From positions 1,116,001-1,180,000 of the forward strand of contig NC_010617.1 in assembly GCF_000010285.1 (NCBI RefSeq): 64,000 bases of DNA. The letters are read 5' to 3'. Position 1 is the stretch's first letter, and every line of letters starts with the position of its first letter. A model generated the notes under the pieces. The model worked only from the letters and a program-made list of their open reading frames with translations. It was not told the DNA's origin and searched no databases. This document shows, piece by piece, positions 52,161 through 59,801 of the stretch. The position numbers and the translations under genes were made by a program. This DNA is from Kocuria rhizophila DC2201. GTDB taxonomy: Bacteria > Actinomycetota > Actinomycetes > Actinomycetales > Micrococcaceae.

Positions 52161-52238
52161 GCACCGGCGATCGTCCGGAACCCGGCGCACCGGGGATCGT
52201 CCGGAACCCGGCGGAGCGGGGATCGTCCGGATAGGGAC
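52161..52238. repeat. 26-bp tandem repeat, nearly three units
   Basis: Units start at 52161, 52187 and 52213. The first two are identical over GATCGTCCGGAACCCGGCG and differ at one base in the remainder; the third keeps GGGATCGTCCGGA and then decays. It directly follows the 11-bp array and shares its CACCGGC and TCCGG words, so it may be derived from it. Confidence 0.75.
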
Positions 52239-52360
52239 GGCCCGGAGACGCGGGAGGGCGGCATTCGGGCGATCTCGACGGGGCGGCGGGGCACGCCATC
52301 CGTCCTCCACACTCCCGGCCCAGAGCTGCACCACCGGCGGGGGGCCGCCACCGTGGAGCC

Positions 52361-52795
52361 ATGACCGCTTTTACTGCCTCCACCGACTCCCGCTCCTCGG
52401 CGGTTCCGACCCCCGACGCACCCACCGCTCTGGACGTCGGGCGGGCGGGGGAGGACCTCATCGCCGACCTGCTCGCCCGCTCGGGATGGTCCGTTAGGGA
52501 CCGCAACTGGAGACCTGCCCCGGGGCCGGGGCGCCCGCGCGGTGAGCTCGACATCGTGGCCGAGCGCGGCGGCGTCGTGACCGTGTTCGAGGTCAAGACC
52601 CGCTCTGGCGCCGACTTCGGCCACCCGTGCGAGGCCGTGGGGGCCGAGAAGCTGCGCCGGCTGCACGTGCTGGCCCGCGCGTGGGCCAGGGAGCACCGGG
52701 ATCCGCGTGTCCCCACGGTGGACGTGGTGGCCGTCCACTGGCCCCGCGACGCCTCCCCGCGGGTCGAGCACGTGGGGTCCATCGGCTGGCTGTGA
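52361..52795 (+). CDS. yraN: UPF0102 (YraN) family endonuclease-like protein
   Basis: A 144-residue protein with a predicted restriction-endonuclease-like fold. GRAGEDLIADLLARSGWSVRDRNW is the start of the domain, ELDIVAERGGVVTVFEVKTRSG carries the PD-(D/E)xK-like ELD...EVK residues, and KLRRLHVLARAWARE a helix. The usual partners comM and dprA follow downstream, but a lipoprotein gene is inserted between. The function of the family is uncertain (DNA processing or recombination is suspected). Confidence 0.88.
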   Translation: MTAFTASTDSRSSAVPTPDAPTALDVGRAGEDLIADLLARSGWSVRDRNWRPAPGPGRPRGELDIVAERGGVVTVFEVKTRSGADFGHPCEAVGAEKLRRLHVLARAWAREHRDPRVPTVDVVAVHWPRDASPRVEHVGSIGWL

Positions 52796-52847
52796 GCCCA
52801 CCCGGGTGCGCGGCGCGCCCGCCCCGGGGCCAACGTGCTCCGGCGGG

Positions 52848-52902
52848 GGAGTGACCGCCCTGTCCGGGCCCGTCCCGGCGGTGCTCCGGGCGCCGTCACT
52901 CC
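52848..52902 (+). terminator. Possible terminator after yraN
   Basis: GGAGTGAC (52848-52855) pairs with GTCACTCC (52895-52902), and the interior can form a second GC-rich hairpin. It begins 52 bp after the yraN stop. Weak to moderate support. Confidence 0.4.
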
Positions 52903-53006
52903 GGCCGTGATGTTTCAGGTCGTGGACGAAGCATTAGGCAGTTCACTGTGTCTCGTGCCACCGTACTGTTCCAGCAGAGTGTGTCCGGCGGTGGACGGGG
53001 GATCGG

Positions 53007-54335
53007 ATGAGGGCGGGGACGTGGTGGCGCGCGACGCTGCCCTCCGCCGCTGTCCCGGTCCTGGCGGTCGCGCTTCTCACCTCCTGTGCCCAGCCCGGTC
53101 CGTTGCCGGGCACGGACCCCACCGTCACCACATCCGAGGTGGCCGCGGACGGGGACCTGCACCCCGGTGTCTTCCGTACCGGCCTGCCCAACGGGGCCAC
53201 GGCGAAAATCACCGTGCCCGCGGTCCTTCCGCCGGGCCACGAGCTCGAGCGGCTGCGCCGGGAGGCCGGGGTGACCCGCGCCACGTACGCGAGCGTGGAG
53301 ATCGACAACACCCGAGGATCCTCACCGGTGACCGTGAGCCGCCTGGTCCTCACCGCCCGCGACGGCGGGACTTACCGGCTCGAGAACGTCGCGCGTGCCG
53401 TGCGGGCCTGGAGGCCCCGTACCTCCGATGGCGAGGACCGCGCACCCGACGGGACGCTGCTCTCCGCGCAGACCGCCGAAAACCTCCGCTTGCGCATCCA
53501 GCGCGCCGAGCACGACGCTGAGGGCGACGTGGCCGCGGGGGCCCGCGGTCGCGCGCTGCTCATGGGTGACCTCGCCGCGGTGTCCGACCACTTCACGAGC
53601 CTCGAACTGGTCCCGGTGATCGGGGACCGGGAGGTCGCGCCCGTCCGGGTGCGGGCCGGGCACGCGAGCGGCGACCCCACCGACGACCGGGCAGACGGCC
53701 GGACGACGTGGGGCAACGACCTCTCCCCTGACCCCGGAGGACGCGGCACGGGCGGCGACGACTCCGGTGACCCGGACACGGCAGGTCGGAAGCCCTCGTC
53801 GGGGCCCTCACCGGGGGAACCGGTGGTGCCCGCTCCGGTCGAGCCTGATCCCGTGCCGCCCGGGCCCGTGCTGCCCGGGCCTGTGGTGCCCGGCCCGGTC
53901 CTTCCGGATCCGGTGGTTCCCGGGCCGGTGGTTCCCGATCCCGGCGGGCCCGGCCCCGTAGTGCCGGACCCGGTGGTTCCGACCCCGGGGCCCGAGGACC
54001 CCGTGGTGCCCGGCGCAGGGGCGTCTCAGCCGAGCACCCCCGATCCGGGAACCCCGGTTCCCGGCACCCCCGCGTCTCCGCTGGCGCCGAGCGGCCCTGA
54101 GCCCCGCAGCGCTCCGGCCCGCGCGGTCCCGGATGCCGCCGTGGTGCTCCGGACACCCACGATCCCTCGGCCGCCCGGGTCTCCGGACGTGGTGAGCGGG
54201 CCTGAGCTCTCGGACCTCGAGCTGACGTCACCCTCAGATGCCGGGCGCACCTCAGGGGATGATCCCCGGTCGGCACGCTGGGCGTCCTGCTCGCCCGTTG
54301 CCGATCCCGAGTCCAGCACGGTGCCTGCCGCCTGA
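53007..54335 (+). CDS. Unrecognised lipoprotein with Pro-Val pentapeptide repeats
   Basis: A 442-residue secreted protein of no family I recognise. A signal peptide (basic n-region, VPVLAVALLTS) ends in lipobox LTSC with Cys27. Residues about 45-225 form a plausible beta-rich domain (FRTGLPNGATAKITVPAVL, TYASVEIDNTRGSSPVTVSRLVL, DGGTYRLENVARAVRAW, SLELVPVIGDREVAPVRV), perhaps Ig-like. From about residue 226 it is low complexity, with eleven copies of P(G/D)PV(V/L/P) in residues 281-335, then a Pro/Ser/Thr tail. There is no LPxTG anchor. It breaks the conserved yraN-comM pair, a sign of lineage-specific insertion. It probably spans the cell wall. Confidence 0.65.
   Translation: MRAGTWWRATLPSAAVPVLAVALLTSCAQPGPLPGTDPTVTTSEVAADGDLHPGVFRTGLPNGATAKITVPAVLPPGHELERLRREAGVTRATYASVEIDNTRGSSPVTVSRLVLTARDGGTYRLENVARAVRAWRPRTSDGEDRAPDGTLLSAQTAENLRLRIQRAEHDAEGDVAAGARGRALLMGDLAAVSDHFTSLELVPVIGDREVAPVRVRAGHASGDPTDDRADGRTTWGNDLSPDPGGRGTGGDDSGDPDTAGRKPSSGPSPGEPVVPAPVEPDPVPPGPVLPGPVVPGPVLPDPVVPGPVVPDPGGPGPVVPDPVVPTPGPEDPVVPGAGASQPSTPDPGTPVPGTPASPLAPSGPEPRSAPARAVPDAAVVLRTPTIPRPPGSPDVVSGPELSDLELTSPSDAGRTSGDDPRSARWASCSPVADPESSTVPAA
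53847..54011 (+). repeat. 15-bp coding repeat: eleven Pro-Val pentapeptides
   Basis: Fifty-five codons give eleven five-residue units of the form DPVVP or GPVVP/GPVLP. The units are degenerate at DNA level (different codons for Pro and Val), which suggests selection at the protein level rather than recent slippage. Confidence 0.8.
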
Positions 54336-54623
54336 CGTTGGGAAACACCCTCACCCGTCGCCGACCGGGGGCCGACGCCATCGCCTGCGCGCGTTCCGGG
54401 GACGTGGCTCGTCCTCGACCCGGGGCAATGTCTGCGGCTGGGTCCGGCGCGGGGCCTGACAACGGGCCGGGCGCCGCCCCTGGGTCGGACTCGGTGCCGT
54501 GGTCGGCGGCCCCGCACCACGCGAGGCTGTCTGCGCCACCCCACACCGGGCTCGGCGGGCGGGCCCGCGGCGAGCGGCCTGCACAGTGCCCCCGGGCCAT
54601 AGCAGGGAGAAGGCCCCGGGAGA
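54336..54623. other. Gap between the lipoprotein gene and the comM promoter
   Basis: About 290 bp without a supported gene. The comM frame stays open backwards to 54338, but that part has no ComM similarity (MGNTLTRRRPGADAIACARS), so I treat it as non-coding. It contains GC-rich stretches and no clear terminator. Confidence 0.5.
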
Positions 54624-54629
54624 CAGTCT
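54624..54629 (+). promoter_or_regulatory. -10-like box CAGTCT before the comM mini-ORF
   Basis: CAGTCT ends 6 bp before ATG 54636, the leaderless spacing. It would begin the comM-dprA transcript at the mini-ORF. Confidence 0.45.
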
Positions 54630-54635
54630 GGGGGC

Positions 54636-54689
54636 ATGACTTCTTCCTTCCGCGCCACGCCCGCCGCCCTCTCGGAGGGCACCCCGTGA
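54636..54689 (+). CDS. 17-residue mini-ORF coupled to comM
   Basis: ATG 54636 opens MTSSFRATPAALSEGTP and stops at TGA 54687-54689, which overlaps the comM GTG as GTGA. Its last codons carry the GGAGGG Shine-Dalgarno of comM. A leaderless start followed by a coupling stop would be a simple way to load ribosomes on comM. The peptide itself resembles nothing I know. Alternatively the ATG is only fortuitous. Confidence 0.4.
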   Translation: MTSSFRATPAALSEGTP

Positions 54690-56245
54690 ACGGCTTCGCC
54701 CGCTCCCGCAGTGTGGCCCTGGTGGGCCTCGAGGGCCACGTGGTGGACGTGGAGGCGGACATCGGGCAGTCCCTGCCAGGCTTCACGATCATCGGGCTGC
54801 CGGACCAGGCGGTCAACGAGTCCAAGGAGCGCATCCGCTCCGCCGCGCGCCACGCGGGGGTTCCGCTGTCACCCCGCAAGATCACCGTGAACCTCTCGCC
54901 CGCCACGCTGCCGAAACGGGGGTCCCACTTCGATGCCGCAGTGGTGATGGCCGTGCTCGCGGCACAGGGGGTCGTGCGCGTGCCCCTGGACACGGTGTTC
55001 TTCGCGGAGCTCGGGCTGGACGGCTCCCTGCGTCCCGTGCGGGGTGTCCTGCCCGCCGTTCTCGCGGCGGTGCGCGCGGGCTTCCCCCGGGTGGTCGTGG
55101 CCGAGGGGAACCGGGCCGAGGCAGAGCTGGTCTCCGGGGCCTCGGTGTCGTCCGCGGGCCACCTGGCACAGCTGCTCGTGGACTTCGGTGCGGACCCCGA
55201 GATCCTGTCCCGGGCGACGTCGCCCGCGTCCTGCGCGGAGCCCCCTGCGGAGGCGACCGGGAGCACGGGCACCGCGGAGACCCCGGTTCGTGACCTGCGG
55301 GACGTCGTCGGGCAGGTGGAGGGTCGGCAAGCTCTGGAGATCGCGGCGGCGGGCGGTCACCACCTGCTCATGGTGGGACCGCCCGGGGCGGGCAAGACCA
55401 TGCTCGCGGAACGGCTTCCGGGGATCCTGCCGGACCTGCCGGACGAGGACTCGCTCGAGGTCACCTCGGTGCACTCGCTGCGCGGTGACGGCCCGTGCTC
55501 GCAGCTGCTGCGGCGACCGCCGTTCCAGGCACCGCACCACAGTGTGACCATGCCCGCGCTGTGCGGTGGGGGCAGCGGCATGCCGAGACCCGGCGCCATC
55601 TCCCTGGCGCACCGGGGAGTGCTGTTCCTGGACGAGGCCCCCGAGTTCGAGCGCCGTGTCCTGGATGCGCTGCGCCAACCCCTGGAATCGGGCACGGTCA
55701 CGATTGCCAGGGCGCAGTCCGTCGCCCACTATCCCGCCCGCTTCCAGCTGGTGCTGGCCGCGAATCCGTGCGCGTGCGGCAACGCCGGCGGCACGGGCCA
55801 GGCGTGCACGTGCAGCGCGGTGCAGCGCCGGCGCTACTTCACCAAGCTCTCGGGCCCCCTGCTGGACCGGGTGGACCTGCAGCTGCGCGTGCCCGCCGTC
55901 ACCTACCAAGAGCTCAGCGCGGTCTCGGGGCAGCCCCCGGAGGGCAGCGCCACCGTGGCCCGCCGGGTCGCCGAGGCCAGGGCGGCACAGCAGGAACGGC
56001 TGGGGCCACTGGGCTGCCGCCTGAACTCGTCCGTTCCCGGGGCCCTCCTGCACCGCACGCTGTCCCCGGGGATGCGCGCGGTGCAGCCGCTGCGTGCCGC
56101 CATGGACCGTCGGACCCTCACCGCCAGGGGTTTCGTGAAGGTGCTTCGCGTGGCGTGGACGCTCGCGGACCTCGCCGGAGCCACGGCTCCGAGTCCCGAG
56201 CACGTGCAACTGGCCCTCTACTTCAAGACCACGGTGACGTCATGA
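54686..56245 (+). CDS. comM: ComM/YifB family Mg-chelatase-like AAA ATPase
   Basis: AAA+ branch-migration helicase acting in natural transformation, 519 residues. The N-terminal Lon-substrate-like domain has FARSRSVALVGLEGHVVDVEADI and SLPGFTIIGLPDQAVNESKERI. Walker A is LLMVGPPGAGKTMLAERLPGILPDL (about residue 232) and Walker B AHRGVLFLDEAPEFERRVLDAL. A cysteine cluster (NPCACGNAGGTGQACTC) is the zinc-type insertion of the family. GTG 54686 is chosen since GGAGGG lies 7 bp upstream and homology begins here. It overlaps dprA by ATGA. Confidence 0.93.
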   Translation: MNGFARSRSVALVGLEGHVVDVEADIGQSLPGFTIIGLPDQAVNESKERIRSAARHAGVPLSPRKITVNLSPATLPKRGSHFDAAVVMAVLAAQGVVRVPLDTVFFAELGLDGSLRPVRGVLPAVLAAVRAGFPRVVVAEGNRAEAELVSGASVSSAGHLAQLLVDFGADPEILSRATSPASCAEPPAEATGSTGTAETPVRDLRDVVGQVEGRQALEIAAAGGHHLLMVGPPGAGKTMLAERLPGILPDLPDEDSLEVTSVHSLRGDGPCSQLLRRPPFQAPHHSVTMPALCGGGSGMPRPGAISLAHRGVLFLDEAPEFERRVLDALRQPLESGTVTIARAQSVAHYPARFQLVLAANPCACGNAGGTGQACTCSAVQRRRYFTKLSGPLLDRVDLQLRVPAVTYQELSAVSGQPPEGSATVARRVAEARAAQQERLGPLGCRLNSSVPGALLHRTLSPGMRAVQPLRAAMDRRTLTARGFVKVLRVAWTLADLAGATAPSPEHVQLALYFKTTVTS

Positions 56246-57570
56246 CCCCCTCGCACTCCGCGCCGGACCGCCACGAGTTCACGGACCCTCCCGTGTCCTG
56301 CCCGCGCAGCGCCCCGCATCGGGGGCGCACGCCGCACCGGGAGACGGTCCGGGACGTCCGCGGGTGCCGCATGGCTCTCGCGCGGCTCATCGAGCCCAGC
56401 GACACGGCCGGTCTGCTCCTGCTGCACGCGCTGGGACCCGAGGTCCTGTGGCGCAGCATCTGCGAACTCGAGCACCCCACACCGGCACTGCGCTCCGTCC
56501 TGGCCACGGCCGCGCAGGACCAGCTTCCCGGCAGCAGGGTTCCTGATTTGGGCGCGCGGTTCGCCGCATGGCGTGGGCGGCTGCCGGTTCCCGAAGCCGG
56601 GGTGGAGGAGCGTCACACCGCGCAGCTCGGGGCCTGGACCGTGATCCCCGAGGACCCGGACTGGCCCGCCCAGCTCACGGACCTCGGTCTGCAGCAGCCC
56701 ATCCTGCTGTGGGGCCGGGGAGACCGCTCCCTGCTGGGGTGCCTGCGTGGCAGCGTGGCCGTGGTGGGCTCCCGCAGTGCCAGCGCGTACGGGGGCGCTG
56801 TGACCCGGGAAATCGCCCGTGGTCTCGTGGCGGCGGACCGCTGCGTGGTCTCCGGCGGGGCCTTCGGGATCGACGCCGTGGCGCACTCCGCCGCGCTCGA
56901 GACCGGTCCAGCATCCGGGGCCACCGTGGCGGTCCTGGCCTGCGGCGTGGACCGTGCCTATCCCGCGGCGAACGCCGAGCTGCTCGAACGGATCCGGCAG
57001 CGGGGCCTGGTGCTGAGCGAGGTGCCCCTCGGATGTGCGCCCACCAGGTACCGCTTCCTGCAGCGCAACCGGCTCATCGCCGCCCTGACGTGCGCCACGG
57101 TGGTCACGGAGGCCGCATGGCGTTCCGGGGCGCTCAACACCGCACGGCACGCGGCCGGTCTTTCCCGCGACGTCGCCGCCGTGCCCGGGGACGTGATCGT
57201 GGGTGGCTCCGCCGGGTGCCACCGGTTGATCCGGGAGGACCACGCCGTGCTCGTGAGCAACGGCGCGGAGGTGCTGGAGCTGGTGGAGCCCCTGGGCAAC
57301 GACGCCGCCGAGGATTTCGCGCGCGAGGCTCGGCTCGGGCACCGCCGCCCGGAGGACACGTTGGACCCGGTGCTGCTGCGCCTGTTCGACGCGCTGCCCC
57401 TGCACCGGGACGCCGACCCGTCCCACCTCTGCGCGGTCTCCGGCCTGAGCCCAGCGGAAGTGCTCTCCGGACTCGTCACCCTGCGGGACGCCGGGCTGGC
57501 CACGGATTCGCTGCTGGGATGGCGGCGGGTAGGCTCACACCATGGACGAGCCGGGGCAGATCAGCGCTGA
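56242..57570 (+). CDS. dprA: DNA-processing protein DprA
   Basis: Loads RecA on incoming single-stranded DNA during transformation. It has 442 residues. The Rossmann-like core has [105 protein letters not shown] and [10 protein letters not shown]-terminal winged helix ([18 protein letters not shown]-like region) is about residues 360-430. The first 45 residues are poorly conserved, so the true start may be later. The xerC promoter and start lie inside its last 40 bp. Confidence 0.9.
   Translation: MTPSHSAPDRHEFTDPPVSCPRSAPHRGRTPHRETVRDVRGCRMALARLIEPSDTAGLLLLHALGPEVLWRSICELEHPTPALRSVLATAAQDQLPGSRVPDLGARFAAWRGRLPVPEAGVEERHTAQLGAWTVIPEDPDWPAQLTDLGLQQPILLWGRGDRSLLGCLRGSVAVVGSRSASAYGGAVTREIARGLVAADRCVVSGGAFGIDAVAHSAALETGPASGATVAVLACGVDRAYPAANAELLERIRQRGLVLSEVPLGCAPTRYRFLQRNRLIAALTCATVVTEAAWRSGALNTARHAAGLSRDVAAVPGDVIVGGSAGCHRLIREDHAVLVSNGAEVLELVEPLGNDAAEDFAREARLGHRRPEDTLDPVLLRLFDALPLHRDADPSHLCAVSGLSPAEVLSGLVTLRDAGLATDSLLGWRRVGSHHGRAGADQR
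57530..57535 (+). promoter_or_regulatory. -10 box TAGGCT of xerC
   Basis: TAGGCT ends 6 bp before ATG 57542 and lies inside dprA. It supports the early xerC start and a separate leaderless transcript. Confidence 0.55.
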
Positions 57571-58678
57571 ACGCAACGTCCCCCACGGGACCACGACGTG
57601 GCAACCCCTGGACTCCGGAACCGGCGCGCCGCACCCCACGGAACCGGCCCCGTCCGCAGAGCGACCCGCAGGACCTGCACGCACTGCACAGCACGCCGCG
57701 CAACACCGTCCCCCGGCACGAACCTCCGAGGACACCGGTTCCTCAACCCCGCCCGTCGGGCCACTTGCCCCGTACCTCCCCGAGTTCCGCGCCCACCTCA
57801 GCCTCGAACGCTCGCGCAGCGAGAACACCGTGCGCTCCTACACCTCCGACGTCGCGGACCTCTCCCGGTGGATGCTCGAGCACGGCATCGACGGCGCGGA
57901 CCTGCTGGACCGTGACGCCCTGCGCGGATGGCTGGCCCAGCGCCACCAGCGCGGGCTCGCCCGCAGCTCCGTGTCCCGGGGGATCGCCGCCGTGCACACC
58001 TTCTTCCGCTGGGCCGTGGACACGCAGGGGCTGCGCCACGATCCCGCCGCGGGGCTGCGGGGGCCCCGACCCGCCCGGCACCTGCCCGACGTCGTCGGCG
58101 CCACCGCGCTCGCCGAGATGCTGGACGCACTCGGGGACGTCGCCCTGGGCCCGCACGAGGAGGAGAGCGACGCTGCGCTCGCGGCCCGGGACTGGGCGCT
58201 GCTGGAGCTGCTCTACGCCACGGGGGCCCGCATCAGCGAACTCGTGGGTCTCGATCGCGCCCACGTGGACCGCGCCCAGCACGTCCTCACGATCACCGGC
58301 AAGGGGGACAAGCAGCGCCGGGTGCCCTACGGAGAACGTGCCGGGGACGCCCTGGCCGTGTGGGAGCACCGTCGCCCGGCCCTGGCCACCGAGCGGGCCG
58401 GGGACGCCGTGTTCGTCGGGGCGCGCGGGGGGCGGATCGACCCCCGGGTGGCCCGCCGCGTGGTGGCCGACGCGCTCAACGATGTCCCCGACACCTCCGC
58501 ACGAGGTCCGCACAGTTTGCGCCACAGCGCGGCCACCCACCTCCTGGACGGGGGAGCGGACCTGCGCACCGTGCAGGAGCTGCTGGGCCACGCCACCGTG
58601 GCCACCACCCAGATCTACACGCACGTGTCCGTGGAACGGATCAAGCGTGCGTACTCCCAGGCCCATCCCCGCGCTTGA
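57542..58678 (+). CDS. xerC: Tyrosine recombinase XerC
   Basis: Site-specific recombinase that resolves chromosome dimers with XerD. It has 378 residues. The first 80 residues are a Pro/Thr-rich extension not usual for XerC; the SAM-like N-domain begins at [23 protein letters not shown]. Catalytic residues are visible: Arg in [15 protein letters not shown], Lys in [14 protein letters not shown], His-x-x-Arg in [16 protein letters not shown], His in [15 protein letters not shown], and the final Tyr in IYTHVS. It overlaps dprA by 29 bp. The early ATG is supported by the -10 box; a later start cannot be excluded. Confidence 0.92.
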   Translation: MDEPGQISAERNVPHGTTTWQPLDSGTGAPHPTEPAPSAERPAGPARTAQHAAQHRPPARTSEDTGSSTPPVGPLAPYLPEFRAHLSLERSRSENTVRSYTSDVADLSRWMLEHGIDGADLLDRDALRGWLAQRHQRGLARSSVSRGIAAVHTFFRWAVDTQGLRHDPAAGLRGPRPARHLPDVVGATALAEMLDALGDVALGPHEEESDAALAARDWALLELLYATGARISELVGLDRAHVDRAQHVLTITGKGDKQRRVPYGERAGDALAVWEHRRPALATERAGDAVFVGARGGRIDPRVARRVVADALNDVPDTSARGPHSLRHSAATHLLDGGADLRTVQELLGHATVATTQIYTHVSVERIKRAYSQAHPRA

Positions 58679-58704
58679 CATTCAGCGCGGACGTGATCTC
58701 CGGG

Positions 58705-58733
58705 TTGACCCTCGGAGACCCCTGCTGGACAAT
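58705..58733 (+). promoter_or_regulatory. Promoter of the DUF3145 gene
   Basis: TTGACC (58705-58710), 17 bp, GACAAT (58728-58733) is a good housekeeping promoter with a leader of about 145 nt. A TTGACA also occurs at 58675, without a clear -10. Confidence 0.6.
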
Positions 58734-58884
58734 GAGACCGACCGCACGTCCTCACGGCCTCGAATCCATGCCGGGCGCACGGTCCAGCACTGCCATCAAC
58801 TTCATACGGGCGCCAGGAGAACAAGCACTGGGCCTCCGAGCAGGACGTTGGGGAAGACGTACCTACACGACGGAGGAACAGGCT

Positions 58885-59388
58885 ATGTCTTCACCCACCA
58901 CGCGCGGTGTGCTGTACGTGCACTCCGCGCCCCAGGCGCTCTGCCCCCACATCCAGTGGGCCCTGGAATCCGTGTCGCACCGGCGGACGGATCTGCAGTG
59001 GACCCCGCAGAACGCCGAGCCCGGTTGCGTGCGGACGGAGCTGGAGTGGTCCGGGCGGGCCGGTACCGGTGCACTGCTGGCGTCGGCGCTGCGCACGCTG
59101 GGCCGCGTGCGCTTCGAGGTCACCGAGAATGCGAGCCATGGCAGTGACGGCTCTCGCTGGTCCTTCACCCCCGACCTCGGGATCTTCCACGCCACCACGG
59201 ACGTGGCCGGCAACATCTGCGTGAGCGAGGACCGCATCCGCTACGCGTTCGAGGCCGCCGGGGGCGACCCCTCCGCCGTGGTCAGTGAGCTCTCGCTCGC
59301 CCTGGGTGAGGCGTGGGACGAGGAGCTCGAACCGTTCCGTCACGCTGCTGAGGGAGCTCCCGTCCGCTGGCTGCACCGCGTCGGCTGA
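58885..59388 (+). CDS. DUF3145 protein
   Basis: A 167-residue actinobacteria-specific protein of unknown function. RGVLYVHSAPQALCPHIQWALES is the typical start; GSRWSFTPDLGIFHATTDVAGNICVSEDRIR and LSLALGEAWDEELEPFRHAAEG follow. It is predicted soluble, with no signal peptide. ATG has GGAGGAA 8 bp upstream. It converges with the fab cluster across a gap with a strong terminator. Confidence 0.88.
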   Translation: MSSPTTRGVLYVHSAPQALCPHIQWALESVSHRRTDLQWTPQNAEPGCVRTELEWSGRAGTGALLASALRTLGRVRFEVTENASHGSDGSRWSFTPDLGIFHATTDVAGNICVSEDRIRYAFEAAGGDPSAVVSELSLALGEAWDEELEPFRHAAEGAPVRWLHRVG

Positions 59389-59682
59389 CGCTCTGCCGCG
59401 CGGGTAGGCCCGCGAGCACTCTGGTGCACGGTCCGTCGCCGAGCACGAGGGGAGCACTCGGGCCGCGGTCGACTTCCCGTTCCGCCCCTCTCCGTCACTC
59501 CGAGCAGACCCCGCGGGCTCGCCCTCCTGAGCCGACCCTGCACCGTTCGTGTGGCCAGACCCCCACTCCGTCCAGGGGCGCGACCGGCGCGGCGTCGTGG
59601 GTCTGCTGTCGGTGCTGAGATCCGGAGGCACCCCGCCGCGACGCCGCCATGGGCGGTGTCCGTGAGCAACGTCAGGACAGCA
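59389..59682. other. Gap between DUF3145 and the fab terminator
   Basis: About 294 bp with no supported gene. A small stem CGCGGG-TAGG-CCCGCG (59399-59414) directly after the DUF3145 stop may terminate it. A GCGCGGCGTCGTG word occurs at 59589. Confidence 0.5.
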
Positions 59683-59718
59683 GAACCCCGGTGCTCTCTG
59701 AGGAGAGCACCGGGGTTC
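59683..59718 (-). terminator. Terminator of the fab cluster
   Basis: A perfect 16-bp stem (59683-59698 with 59703-59718) with loop TGAG, 83 bp downstream of the fabF stop on the minus strand. Being symmetrical, it could also stop transcription coming from DUF3145. Confidence 0.88.
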
Positions 59719-59801
59719 GGTCGTCCACGGGCTGCGGCTCGGGGCAAATACTCAGGCCGGGGCCGTGGGCCCCGCGAGATCGGCTCCCGGGCCGCCACGC
59801 C

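Noticed and set aside
52047-52238. Repeat array after rnhB as a CRISPR
   Set aside because: Units are 11 and 26 bp without spacers, and no cas genes are present in the window.
54338-54685. N-terminal extension of ComM back to 54338
   Set aside because: The translated part has no similarity to ComM, and GGAGGG sits just before GTG 54686.
58675-58680. TTGACA at the end of xerC as the DUF3145 -35 box
   Set aside because: No TAnnnT element lies 16-19 bp downstream, whereas 58705-58733 has a complete pair.
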